Below are positions 8,874 through 16,383 of a stretch of 43,585 bases of DNA, one piece after another. The translations under genes were made by a program, and so were the position numbers. Numbering within the stretch: the stretch's first letter is position 1; each line of letters opens with the position of its first letter. The notes below the pieces were generated by a model. It saw only the letters and a list, made by a program, of their open reading frames with translations, made no database searches and had not been told where the DNA came from. The stretch comes from Arthrobacter sp. Bi26 (lineage in GTDB: Bacteria > Actinomycetota > Actinomycetes > Actinomycetales > Micrococcaceae), in NCBI RefSeq assembly GCF_918697925.1, contig NZ_CAKKMF010000038.1, forward strand, positions 1 to 43,585, given 5' to 3'.

Positions 8874-8945
8874 GACAACTGTCGATCATCTTAGCTTCAG
8901 TTGTCGTCCGCTGTCCTTTGTCACATTTTTGCGCGGCGACAACTG
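8874..8945. promoter_or_regulatory. Three GACAACTG motifs
   Basis: GACAACTG occurs at 8874-8881 and 8938-8945, and in inverted orientation at 8898-8905. The first and second form an 8-bp dyad with a 16-bp spacer containing an AT-rich stretch. A regulator binding site is plausible, but no gene starts close by on either strand. Confidence 0.3.
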
Positions 8946-8958
8946 CGACGACGGCGGA

Positions 8959-8995
8959 AACGGGACGGCCCCGCCTTGGGCGGGGCCATCCCGTT
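8959..8995 (-). terminator. Terminator downstream of the csbD-like gene
   Basis: Seventeen-nt arms at 8959-8975 and 8979-8995 pair with one mismatch around a TTG loop. It lies just after the csbD-like gene and its repeat tract. Confidence 0.85.
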
Positions 8996-9002
8996 GCGGG
9001 GG

Positions 9003-9106
9003 TCAGCTGCGGGTTTCAGTAACGCGGCTCAGCTGCGGGTTTCAGTAGCGCGGCTCAGTAGCGCGGTTAAGTAGCGCGGCTCAGCAGGGCAGTTCAGTTG
9101 CGCCCG
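9003..9106. repeat. 13-bp minisatellite spanning the csbD-like stop codon
   Basis: Eight contiguous 13-bp units of the type TCAGTAGCGCGGC fill exactly 9003-9106, with units starting at 9003, 9016, 9029, 9042, 9055, 9068, 9081 and 9094. Most units begin with TCA, which is TGA on the minus strand. Since 13 is not a multiple of 3, only every third unit can stop a given frame. The in-frame unit at 9068 begins TAA instead of TCA, and translation continues to the stop in the unit at 9029. Confidence 0.9.
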
Positions 9107-9235
9107 CTTGGGCCGGGCCTGCTCATGCTGGCCATCGCGCTTGAGGTCCTCATTGCCAGTCATCGTGCCGGTACCTTCTTTGGCTGCACCGATGTGGTGG
9201 ATGACCGTGAGTTTGGCCTTGCCGTCGATTCCCAT
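9029..9235 (-). CDS. CsbD-like small stress protein with repeat-derived C-terminus
   Basis: A 68-residue hydrophilic protein. The first 45 residues fit the CsbD family pattern (MGIDGKAK ... GAAKEGTGTMTGNEDLKRDGQHEQA), small proteins that are general-stress-induced in Bacillus and of unknown biochemical role. A usual Lys-rich helix stretch is replaced by LTVIHHIG, so the match is partial. The last 23 or so residues are encoded by the 13-bp minisatellite and are probably a recent, non-conserved extension. GGGAAGGGAAC precedes the ATG. It is a single-gene unit ending at a strong hairpin. Confidence 0.75.
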   Translation of the reverse strand: MGIDGKAKLTVIHHIGAAKEGTGTMTGNEDLKRDGQHEQARPKRAQLNCPAEPRYLTALLSRATETRS

Positions 9236-9437
9236 GATGTTCCCTTCCCCTGATTGCTAGGTCATGCGGTGTTGCTGTACGTCCACAGGGCCAACGGGCG
9301 CGGTCAGTTCCAGCCACATTGGGGATTCGGAACAGAACCCGAAGTGGATGGCCCGGCAGTGTATCGATTTCGAGGGTGGGTTCAGCGACGGCGTCCGCGA
9401 TCCCGGGGGATGCTCCCTCGACCGATTGCCCGGCAGC

Positions 9438-10151
9438 CTACTGGGCCGCCAGGCGGGTGGCCCGCAGCACGGCATCCGTGAGGGACACTGCCTCGCCCTC
9501 GGGCCCGATGGCGCTGCGTTGCCGGCTGTCCAGGGCCGCGACGCGCCACAGCGGCTCCTCGATCCGGAGCTCCCGGGCAAGGTCCTCGGCGGTGAAGAAC
9601 TTCTCCGGCGTATGGTGCGCGCCCCACGGAGGCAGCCCGTCGGGGTGATGGCCGACGATCAGCAGCGTCCCGCCGGTCCGCACCGCGGCCGCGGCGAGCT
9701 GCAGTGCCTGTTGCCACGGCATCTGGGTGGAATGCAGGAACTGTGCCGTGACGAGGTCGAACAGCCGGTCCGGGACCCACGTGGCAAGATCCTGCTGCAC
9801 CCACTCGATGGAAGCATCCTGGCCGTGTTCCCGGGCGTGGACGGCCGCACGCTCCAGGGCGACGGCGGAAACGTCCAGGCCCGTCACGGTCCAGCCGCGG
9901 GCAGCGAGCCAAATGGCGTCCGCACCTTCGCCGCACCCCAGATCCAGGGCGTCGCCGGGAGGCAGGTCCGCCACCTCCGCGACGAGTTGCGGGTTCGGAT
10001 CCCCGCTCCACATCTTGGGGCGGCTGCTGTACTTTTCATCCCATATCCTGGCCGCGGTGCCGGGCGCCGCATGCTCGGCGGCGTCGTGCTCGTGGCTGGG
10101 GGTGTGGCTGTTTCCTTGCCTGTGGCTCTGGCTCTGGCTGCGTTTTGTCAT
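9438..10151 (-). CDS. Class I SAM-dependent methyltransferase
   Basis: A 237-residue Rossmann-fold methyltransferase. SAM-binding motif I is ALDLGCGEGADAIWLA (68-83), followed by the acidic end of strand 2 (GLDVS) and a motif near WVQQDLATW. A 30-residue His/Ser/Gln-rich N-terminal tail is unusual. The IWDEKYSSRP start of the core recalls TehB/thiopurine-type methyltransferases, but the substrate is not determinable. It lies 17 bp downstream of another methyltransferase gene on the same strand and may be co-transcribed with it. Confidence 0.83.
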   Translation of the reverse strand: MTKRSQSQSHRQGNSHTPSHEHDAAEHAAPGTAARIWDEKYSSRPKMWSGDPNPQLVAEVADLPPGDALDLGCGEGADAIWLAARGWTVTGLDVSAVALERAAVHAREHGQDASIEWVQQDLATWVPDRLFDLVTAQFLHSTQMPWQQALQLAAAAVRTGGTLLIVGHHPDGLPPWGAHHTPEKFFTAEDLARELRIEEPLWRVAALDSRQRSAIGPEGEAVSLTDAVLRATRLAAQ

Positions 10152-10168
10152 GGTTTCCCCTCATCTCG

Positions 10169-11209
10169 TTAGTCCGACGGGTTTGGCTGGCGGTCTTCCT
10201 GCGGGCCGTGGCCGGCACCGGGCGCCACGGCGGGCGCCACGACGGCGGTGACGAACCCGGCCGGCGCGGACCGCCGTCGGGTCTCCCGGCCGAAATTCCG
10301 GTGCTCCTCCAGGACCAGCCCGAAGGACCCAACAAAGTCCGCGGCGCTTTTCCTCGCCGGGGGAGTGTTGTCGATGCCAAAGGTCAGCGGCTCGCCGACG
10401 AATCTCGCCGCAGCCCGGGCGTACCGCATGTAGGGCGAACGCGAGGCGATGGTTTCCCTGGAGAAGTAGTCAAAGGCCACGACGCTGCCCGGGCCGGTGC
10501 CGGCGATCCTGCGCAGTGTTGCCTCGACCGAGTCGCGGTCCAAATACATGGTCACCGCTTCCCACAGGAACAGTGCTGGCCTGCCGGGGTCGAAACCCGA
10601 CGCCACGAGCTTGTCCATCCAGTCCTCGGTCTCGAAATCGGCGGACACGTAGGTGGCCAGGCGTGCCGACAGGCCCGCTTTCTCGAGCATCGCGAGTTTG
10701 TAGGCCTGCGTCCTTGGCAGGTCGATTTCAAAGCAGCGCACACGGTCCTTTGATGACAGCCTGAACGCCCGGGTGTCGAATCCCGCACCGAGGACCACCA
10801 GTTGGTCAACTTCGGCCAGATGCCGCTGGAGGGCAGCATCGTAGTAGCTGGTCCGTGCTGTCGACTGATGGCGCATCGGTGCCCGCCCTTGGTACGGATA
10901 TCGGTAGATCCTGGGAACGAATCCCGTCAGCAGGTGTCCCACGAGCGTGGGGGCCGTCTCCAGCCGGAACCCTTCCTGGGACACATTCGGCATGACCGCC
11001 ATGAGCCGGGCCGCAGGCTCATCCGCCCTCGTCCCCAGCCGGTGCTGCATGTAGCGCGTGTAGAGGGAGGCGAACAGTGTGGCCGAAACGCCCGCACGCC
11101 GGCTGTAGTTAAGCAGTCGGGGGACTGATGCGGCATAGCCGGCCGCCCCTAGGGGCAGCAGCGCCACTTGGATGACTCGAAAGAAGCCAGCGGCGAGAAT
11201 TCCCGGCAT
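10169..11209 (-). CDS. SAM-dependent methyltransferase, leucine carboxyl methyltransferase-like family
   Basis: A 346-residue protein of the Ppm1/LCMT-like SAM methyltransferase family expanded in actinobacteria. Diagnostic motifs are VVLGAGFDTRAFRL (138-151), FEIDLPRTQAYK (160-171) and FLWEAVTMYL. The N-terminus has a hydrophobic stretch at about residues 9-25 that could anchor it. The frame is open to 11275, but ATG 11209 is chosen because GAGGAGACGGGG lies directly upstream. The substrate is unknown; many members are linked to small-molecule or lipid methylation. It precedes the second methyltransferase by 17 bp. Confidence 0.83.
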   Translation of the reverse strand: MPGILAAGFFRVIQVALLPLGAAGYAASVPRLLNYSRRAGVSATLFASLYTRYMQHRLGTRADEPAARLMAVMPNVSQEGFRLETAPTLVGHLLTGFVPRIYRYPYQGRAPMRHQSTARTSYYDAALQRHLAEVDQLVVLGAGFDTRAFRLSSKDRVRCFEIDLPRTQAYKLAMLEKAGLSARLATYVSADFETEDWMDKLVASGFDPGRPALFLWEAVTMYLDRDSVEATLRRIAGTGPGSVVAFDYFSRETIASRSPYMRYARAAARFVGEPLTFGIDNTPPARKSAADFVGSFGLVLEEHRNFGRETRRRSAPAGFVTAVVAPAVAPGAGHGPQEDRQPNPSD

Positions 11210-11407
11210 CGTGCCCCGTCTCCTCTCGTCGCCTTGCCCGCCCACCATGCTCCTCCGGGACGCAATGGTGGTCAATACACGCTCTGGGCTTGCCTTAGAA
11301 CGACATGAAGGCGGAGGGACACGTAGAAATCACCCCCCGGAAACGAATCCGAAACCTGTGTCGTGAATGCTGGGCACAAGACATTGAACACTGGGGAGGC
11401 AATGATC

Positions 11408-11725
11408 ATGGACGTTGATGAAGCACGGAAAATCCGCAGCTCCGCTGAATTGAACGTAGGGGACCAGATCGAGGCTTGGCACAACGGGAAGCTCTTCCAC
11501 CGGGGCGCGGTAACCCAGACCGTCACGGGCGTGGACCTGTTTTGGATCCTGGATGCCCGGACGGGATCCCGCCGGCTCATCGACGCCGAGGCGCTCGTGA
11601 TCCTGCGGCCCGCCGGACCCGGCTCGGCCGAGGCGCCGTCACGGGCACCCGCCCACACTTCCGCCCGCACGCCCACCGAGACGTCCCACATGCCGCTGTT
11701 CCAAGCCCCCAGCCTGGCCGGCTAG
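11408..11725 (+). CDS. Small hypothetical protein
   Basis: A 105-residue soluble protein with no family I recognise. The first 70 residues look like a compact beta-rich domain (VGDQIEAWHNGKLFHRGAVTQT ... FWILDARTGSRRLIDAEALVILR). The last 35 are Pro/Ser/Ala-rich and probably disordered. GGGGAGGC fits best with the ATG at 11408; an in-frame ATG at 11402 is closer to the site. A role in binding or modifying something via the SH3-like front half is possible but not supported. Confidence 0.6.
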   Translation: MDVDEARKIRSSAELNVGDQIEAWHNGKLFHRGAVTQTVTGVDLFWILDARTGSRRLIDAEALVILRPAGPGSAEAPSRAPAHTSARTPTETSHMPLFQAPSLAG

Positions 11726-11772
11726 GAGCCGAGCCGATGGCCCCGGATACGGGACCCTGCCCCGCCAGATGG

Positions 11773-11789
11773 TAGACTACTAAAACTTG
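11773..11789 (+). promoter_or_regulatory. Candidate leaderless promoter of the helicase leader
   Basis: TAGACT (11773-11778) and the overlapping TACTAA (11778-11783) are plausible -10 elements. With TACTAA the transcript would start on the A of the ATG at 11790. No clear -35 is seen. Confidence 0.45.
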
Positions 11790-11900
11790 ATGTGCAGTGA
11801 TGCCCACTTTGATTCGGTTGACCGACTTCGGTCCGTCAACGGGATCCCTGCCGGTTTCCTTCGGGAATCCACACGCAGGCAGTGGGATTTTTTCATGTGA
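11790..11900 (+). CDS. 36-codon leader peptide ahead of the DEAD-box helicase
   Basis: An open frame of 36 codons begins with MCSDAHFDSVDRLRSV, ends with TRRQWDFFM and stops at TGA 11898-11900. It has no ribosome site, but a -10-like element puts a possible transcript start at its ATG. Its second half is encoded by the terminator-like hairpin, and its final codons include the six-T run, so translation of this peptide would overlap the fold directly. The location, size and overlap fit a leader peptide of a translation-sensing attenuator. It is not similar to any peptide family I can name, and conservation is untested. Confidence 0.5.
   Translation: MCSDAHFDSVDRLRSVNGIPAGFLRESTRRQWDFFM
11818..11893 (+). 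terminator. Attenuator-like hairpins in the helicase leader
   Basis: Hairpin 1 (11818-11839) is a 9-bp stem with one mismatch and a TTCG loop. Hairpin 2 has an inner stem (11853-11859 with 11864-11870, TTCG loop) inside an outer CTGCC/GGCAG stem (11848-11852 with 11878-11882). It is followed by six T residues at 11888-11893, as in an intrinsic terminator. CCCACT at 11803-11808 is complementary to AGTGGG at 11881-11886 and could compete with the outer stem. The helicase ATG is about 175 bp downstream, so this looks like premature, conditional termination. Confidence 0.6.
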
Positions 11901-12068
11901 GAGGCACATCCTGCGTCGATGAACGCGTTCCATTTGGTCCCGGCGGCCGCTTGCTGAAGTTTGGCAACAGCCCGGTTGATCACCTGACTTTTCTTCGGCG
12001 AACCCTTGAGCCAACCGGCATCGGGGGCCGATATCCGCACGGATACCGCCTGAAAGACTTTGAAACAC
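11901..12068 (+). promoter_or_regulatory. Rest of the DEAD-box helicase 5' leader
   Basis: No gene is seen. CGGTTG and CAACCG (around 11973-12016) can close a long stem-loop. Only a weak GAAAGAC-type ribosome site precedes the helicase ATG. Confidence 0.4.
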
Positions 12069-13973
12069 ATGACTACATTTGCTGCCCTCGGCACGCCCAA
12101 AGCACTTGCCGACACCCTGACCGCCCAGGGGATCGTGGAGCCCTTCCCGATCCAGGTCAAGACCCTCCCTGACACCCTGTCCGGACGCGACGTCCTGGGC
12201 CGCGGCCGCACCGGCTCCGGCAAGACCATCGCATTCGCCATCCCGCTTGTGGCACGCCTCGCCGAGCGGGAAGCCAAGCACTTCCGCAAGCCCGGCCGCC
12301 CGATGGGCCTGGTCCTGGCCCCGACCCGCGAGCTGGCCACGCAGATCAACGCGACCATCGAGCCGATGGCCAAGGCCATGGGCCTGACCACCACCGTGAT
12401 CTACGGCGGCATCTCCCAGGCCCGCCAGGAAAAGGCCCTGCGCGCCGGCGTCGACATCGTCATCGCCTGCCCGGGCCGCCTGGAGGACCTGATCCGCCAG
12501 CGCATCCTGACCCTCGAAGCAGTCGAAATCACCGTGCTGGACGAGGCCGACCACATGGCCGACCTTGGCTTCCTCCCGGTGGTCAAGAAGCTCATGGACA
12601 TGACCCCCACCCAGGGCCAGCGCCTGCTGTTCTCCGCCACCTTGGACAACGGTGTGGACAAGATCGTCCAGCGCTACCTGTCCAACCCGCTGACCCACTC
12701 CGTGGACGACCCGCAGGCCGCGGTGACCACCATGGAACACCACGTGCTGGTGGTCAACGACCAGACCGTCAAGAAGCAGCTGATCGTCGAGCTCGCCTCC
12801 GGTGCAGGCCGCCGCGTGCTCTTCATGCGCACCAAGCACCACGCCCGGAAGCTGGCCAAGACCCTGACCGACGCCGGCATCCCCGCCGTCGATCTCCACG
12901 GCAACCTCTCGCAGAACGCCCGTGACCGCAACCTGGCCGAGTTCTCCTCCGGCGACGTCCGCGTCCTGGTGGCCACCGACGTCGCGGCCCGCGGCGTCCA
13001 CGTCGACGACGTCGAGCTGGTCATCCACGTGGATCCGCCCACGGAGCACAAGGCGTACCTGCACCGCTCAGGCCGTACTGCCCGCGCCGGTTCCGACGGC
13101 ACCGTGGTCACGCTGACCCTGCCCGAGCAGCAGTCCGACGTCAAGAAGCTGATGAAGGCTGCCGGCGTCGAGGTCAACTTCGAGCGCGTCACGGCCAACT
13201 CCCCGCTGGTTGCTGAACTGGTCGGCGAAATGGCCGACAAGATCGATCCGCGTACCCGCGCCGCGCTGCTGGCCGCCAAGGCCGCGCAGCACGGCGGCGG
13301 CACCTCCACCGGTGCCAACGCCGAGCGCAAGCGCGCCCGCCGCACCACCCAGGCAGCACCCACCGCGGGTGGCCGGGGCGGCCGTGGCGGACGTGGACGC
13401 GTCGGAGCCGAGGCTCCCCGGACCGATCTGCCGCGCGCCGAGCGCCGCGCCGTCGCCTACGAAGGCAAGGCCGCTGCCCGCAACGCCGCCGACCGTGTCG
13501 CCGAGCAGAACCAGGACCGTGCCGATGCCGAGCGCGCCGAGCGCCGGAATGCGCGCGGCCGTGGCCGCGTGACCGCCTACGGGCACCACAACGATGTCCC
13601 GGCTGCCGGCGGCCGTGCCGCGGCCGGCCGCGGTTCGGACGGACGCGCCGCCGAGGGACGCAGCGACGCCCGGGGCGCTTCGGCTCCCCGCAGCGGAGCA
13701 CCCCGCACGGGAGGCGCTCCCCGCACGGGCGCTTCGGCCGGCGGCCAGCGCGGCGGACGTCCGGCAACCGGGCAGCGTGCAGCTGCTGGCGCCAAGTCGG
13801 CTGGGAGCAAATCCGGAGGCAGCGCGGCTGTCTGGTCCTCCAACACCGGTGGCACCTCCGGCGGATCCTACGCCGGCGGCGGCAACGGCCGCTCCGGTGA
13901 GGGACGTCCGGCCCGCGGCGCCGGCCCGCGCCGCGCGTCGGCTCCGGCCTCGAACGAACGCCGCAGCCGCTAA
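12069..13973 (+). CDS. DEAD-box ATP-dependent RNA helicase with long RGG-rich tail
   Basis: A 634-residue helicase. Motifs in order: Q-motif GIVEPFPIQ (21-29), Walker A RTGSGKT (47-53), PTRELA (85-90), DEAD (158-161), SAT (189-191), ARGV near 308 and HRSGRTARAG (332-341). From about residue 405 onward it has a 230-residue tail very rich in Arg, Gly and Ala, with GGRGGRGGRGR at 434-444, expected to be disordered and to bind RNA. It resembles the RhlE/DeaD-type helicases used in ribosome assembly and mRNA decay, particularly in the cold. ATG 12069 is preferred to an in-frame TTG at 12060. The structured leader with a leader ORF suggests control by attenuation. Confidence 0.92.
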   Translation: MTTFAALGTPKALADTLTAQGIVEPFPIQVKTLPDTLSGRDVLGRGRTGSGKTIAFAIPLVARLAEREAKHFRKPGRPMGLVLAPTRELATQINATIEPMAKAMGLTTTVIYGGISQARQEKALRAGVDIVIACPGRLEDLIRQRILTLEAVEITVLDEADHMADLGFLPVVKKLMDMTPTQGQRLLFSATLDNGVDKIVQRYLSNPLTHSVDDPQAAVTTMEHHVLVVNDQTVKKQLIVELASGAGRRVLFMRTKHHARKLAKTLTDAGIPAVDLHGNLSQNARDRNLAEFSSGDVRVLVATDVAARGVHVDDVELVIHVDPPTEHKAYLHRSGRTARAGSDGTVVTLTLPEQQSDVKKLMKAAGVEVNFERVTANSPLVAELVGEMADKIDPRTRAALLAAKAAQHGGGTSTGANAERKRARRTTQAAPTAGGRGGRGGRGRVGAEAPRTDLPRAERRAVAYEGKAAARNAADRVAEQNQDRADAERAERRNARGRGRVTAYGHHNDVPAAGGRAAAGRGSDGRAAEGRSDARGASAPRSGAPRTGGAPRTGASAGGQRGGRPATGQRAAAGAKSAGSKSGGSAAVWSSNTGGTSGGSYAGGGNGRSGEGRPARGAGPRRASAPASNERRSR

Positions 13974-14016
13974 GGTTCCGGGTTTCCGCCGGCCACAATA
14001 GCCGGCGCTACGCAAA

Positions 14017-14054
14017 CGGAAGGCCGCTACGGGGATGCCTATAGCGGCCTTCCG
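14017..14054. terminator. Terminator between helicase and MBL hydrolase
   Basis: A perfect 13-bp inverted repeat (14017-14029 and 14042-14054) lies between the two convergent genes. Confidence 0.85.
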
Positions 14055-14096
14055 AAAGCGCGGCGGCCGTCCGAAAGCGCGGCGCAAAGCTGAGAC

Positions 14097-14747
14097 TTAC
14101 CAGCCGCGGGCGCGCCACTCTTCCAGATGCGGGCGTTCCGCACCCAGGGTGGTTGGCTTGCCGTGGCCCGGGTGCACCACGGTGTCATCCGGATACACGT
14201 CGAACAACCGCTCGCTGACATCGGTGATCAGCTGGGCAAACCGCGCCGGGTCCTTCTGCGTGTTGCCTACTCCTCCCGGGAACAGCGAATCGCCGGAAAA
14301 GATGTGCGCAGGGCCCGCGGGGTCCTGGTACACAAGGGCGATCGAACCCGGTGTGTGGCCGCGCAGATGCACAGCCGTCACGTCGAAGCCGTCGAAGTTG
14401 CCGACGTCCCCGTGATCCAGCAGTACATCCACCGGCACCGGAAGCTCCGGGGCATCCTCTGTCCCGGCCGCCGTTTTCACACCCGTGGCTTCCACCAGGG
14501 ACGGCAGCGCCCGCACGTGGTCCCAGTGCTGGTGGGTGGTGGCAATCAGCGCCAGCTTCGGCGTCGCGGAAGTATCCGCGGCGGCGTCCGTGAGCAGCGC
14601 CTGGATGGCGGCCAGATCATCGGCCGCATCGATCAGGAGCTGCGCGCCGGACGCCTTGGCCGTGAGCAGGTACACGTTGTTGTCCATCTCGCTGACCGAA
14701 ATCCGGCGGATGGTGATGTCGCGTAAAGAGTGAATAAGCGAGTCCAT
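14097..14747 (-). CDS. MBL-fold metallo-hydrolase (glyoxalase II-like)
   Basis: A 216-residue metallo-beta-lactamase-fold protein with the metal-binding HQHWDH motif (72-77), a second ligand region at HLRGHTPGSIAL, the bridging Asp in IFSGDSLFPGGVG and a final His in VHPGHGKPT. The overall pattern is that of glyoxalase II-like thioester or lactone hydrolases, here in an actinobacterial form. The first motif has Gln between the His residues rather than the usual variable small residue. The substrate is unknown. The aldo/keto reductase gene lies 21 bp upstream on the same strand, so the pair may be an operon that removes reactive carbonyls (inference). Confidence 0.85.
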   Translation of the reverse strand: MDSLIHSLRDITIRRISVSEMDNNVYLLTAKASGAQLLIDAADDLAAIQALLTDAAADTSATPKLALIATTHQHWDHVRALPSLVEATGVKTAAGTEDAPELPVPVDVLLDHGDVGNFDGFDVTAVHLRGHTPGSIALVYQDPAGPAHIFSGDSLFPGGVGNTQKDPARFAQLITDVSERLFDVYPDDTVVHPGHGKPTTLGAERPHLEEWRARGW

Positions 14748-14768
14748 GGGCTTCAGTCTACGGAGGGG

Positions 14769-15779
14769 CTATTCACGGCCCTGGGACACCCAGTTGGGAT
14801 CCGCGGAGCGGGAGCCGACGACGGCGTCCGCGGCGGCGTCGAGCGTCTTCAGTTGCGCTGCGGTGAAGACGAGTGCCAGGGCGCCCAGGTTTTCGTCGAT
14901 CCGGTCCGCCTTGCGCGTGCCGGGGATGGGGACCACGGGGAGCCCCAGTTTCCGGCCCTGCGCGAGCAGCCAGGCCAGTGCCACCTGGGCGGGAGTTGCA
15001 GCCCGCCCGGCAACGCTCAGTTCCGCAGCGACCGCCCGCACGGCGTCCACCACACCCTGGTTGGCGACGGCAGCGTCCGCGGCGAAACGCGGGATATTGC
15101 GGCGGAAGTCGTTGCTGCCCAGCGTCGAGGCGTCCACGGTGCCGGTGAGGAATCCCCGGCCCAGCGGCGAATAGGGCACAAAACCCACCCCGAGTTCGGC
15201 GGCGGTGGGAACCACGTTGCGTTCCACGTCGCGGCTCCAGATGGACCATTCGCTCTGGACCGCGGCGATCGGGTGGACGCTGCTGGCCTCGCGCAGCTCC
15301 TCGGCCGTCACCTCTGACAGGCCCAGATGCCGCACCTTGCCGGCCTGCACCAGCCCCGCCATGGCCTCCACGGTTTCCACTATCGGAACGCGGAGGTCAC
15401 GGCGGTGCATGTAGTACAGGTCGATCGAGTCGGTGCCCAGCCGTTGCAGGCTGCGGTCCACCGCCTGTTTCACGTAGGCGGCGTCGCCGCGGATGTCGGT
15501 GTAGCCCGCCGAGGGGGTGCCCACAAGGCCGAACTTGGTGGCCAGCTGGACTTCGCCGCGGCGTTCCTTGAGCAGCCGGGCGATCAGCTCCTCGTTGCTG
15601 CCGCCGCCGTAGATGTCCGCTGTGTCGATGAAGCTGACGCCTGCGTCCACCGCGTGATGCAGGGTACGCAGGGCCTCGGCCGGGTCCACCTCGCCGTACA
15701 CAGGGGTCAGGGCCATGCCGCCGAACCCCAGGGGGCTGACCGTGAGGCCGTCGCCGAGCTGGACTGTTGCTGCCGTCAT
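14769..15779 (-). CDS. Aldo/keto reductase
   Basis: A 336-residue NADPH-dependent oxidoreductase of the AKR superfamily. The catalytic tetrad is visible as Asp52 (FIDTADIYG), Tyr57, Lys82 (LATKFG) and His125 (YYMHRRD). The fold is a single TIM barrel of normal length, nearest to the AKR11/AKR13-like YajO/IolS group. ATG 15779 is chosen because GGAGAAACAG lies directly upstream; an in-frame start at 15821 would add 14 unrelated residues. A palindromic ACCGGT-containing site upstream may be its operator. It probably reduces aldehydes or ketones in the cytoplasm. Confidence 0.88.
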   Translation of the reverse strand: MTAATVQLGDGLTVSPLGFGGMALTPVYGEVDPAEALRTLHHAVDAGVSFIDTADIYGGGSNEELIARLLKERRGEVQLATKFGLVGTPSAGYTDIRGDAAYVKQAVDRSLQRLGTDSIDLYYMHRRDLRVPIVETVEAMAGLVQAGKVRHLGLSEVTAEELREASSVHPIAAVQSEWSIWSRDVERNVVPTAAELGVGFVPYSPLGRGFLTGTVDASTLGSNDFRRNIPRFAADAAVANQGVVDAVRAVAAELSVAGRAATPAQVALAWLLAQGRKLGLPVVPIPGTRKADRIDENLGALALVFTAAQLKTLDAAADAVVGSRSADPNWVSQGRE

Positions 15780-15860
15780 CTGTTTCTCCATTCGCGCACT
15801 GAGTGGTTCCGTCCCTGCCAAGAACCCCGGGGCGCGCGCGGCTATTCCGGCTCACGCTTG

Positions 15861-15874
15861 TTGACCGGTCGGTT
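15861..15874 (-). promoter_or_regulatory. Candidate TetR-type operator of the aldo/keto reductase
   Basis: TTGACCGGTCGGTT contains the 8-bp palindrome GACCGGTC and resembles the ACCGACCGGTCGGT type of TetR-family operators known in actinobacteria. It lies about 80 bp upstream of the gene. No TetR gene is in the window. Confidence 0.4.
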
Positions 15875-15914
15875 GGCCGGGCCGACGATTCTCCCCACCT
15901 TTGACCGTGGCGTG

Positions 15915-15957
15915 GCCAGTACGACGGCGCGTCGTGGGGACGCGCCGTCGTACTGGC
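15915..15957 (-). terminator. Terminator of the SMR pair
   Basis: A perfect 19-bp inverted repeat (15915-15933 and 15939-15957) with a 5-nt loop directly abuts the stop codon of the second SMR gene. No T-run follows. Confidence 0.9.
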
Positions 15958-16383
15958 TCATACGTGGGGAGATTGCGCGGGGGACGGTGACTGCTCTGCC
16001 TCTTTCGCCGCCCGTTTCTCGGCCGGCAGGAGCTTCAGGCCTGCGGCGCAGCCGACGATCCCGGCGATGAACAGCAGCTTGAGCGGGCTGGCCGGTTCGA
16101 CGCCGGTGGCCATCGCCCAGCCCACCGTCAGTGCCGCGCCGATCCCCACCCAGACGGCGTAGGCGGTGCCGAGCGGGATGCGCGTTACTGCCATGCCGAG
16201 CCCAACCATGCTCAGGGTGAACGTCACCGCGAACACGAGGGTGGACAGCGGGCGGGTGAACCCGTCAGACAGGCCCAGCGCCGTGGCCCAGACCGCCTCC
16301 AGCACGGCGGAGGCGAGCAGGATGATCCACGCGAGGGCCGGAGTTGAACGGTTTTCCTGGGGGTAGTTGGCGGCCATCATCAC
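15958..16383 (-). CDS. SMR-family exporter, second subunit of a pair
   Basis: A 141-residue small multidrug resistance protein with four membrane segments and extra polar tails at both ends (about 15 and 20 residues), so it is longer than the usual 105-110. The essential membrane Glu is Glu29 in SAVLEAVWATALG, and the GTAYAVWVGIGAALT motif is present. The LEAVWA and GLSDGFTR features resemble SugE/Gdx guanidinium exporters more than quaternary-ammonium exporters. Its start overlaps the stop of the upstream SMR gene by 4 bp (ATGA), so the two are translationally coupled and probably form an antiparallel heterodimer. Confidence 0.88.
   Translation of the reverse strand: MMMAANYPQENRSTPALAWIILLASAVLEAVWATALGLSDGFTRPLSTLVFAVTFTLSMVGLGMAVTRIPLGTAYAVWVGIGAALTVGWAMATGVEPASPLKLLFIAGIVGCAAGLKLLPAEKRAAKEAEQSPSPAQSPHV

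Noticed and set aside
8600..9022. Small open frames of 60-110 codons between cycA and the csbD-like gene.
   Set aside because: They lack ribosome sites and recognisable composition, and span dyads and the terminator.
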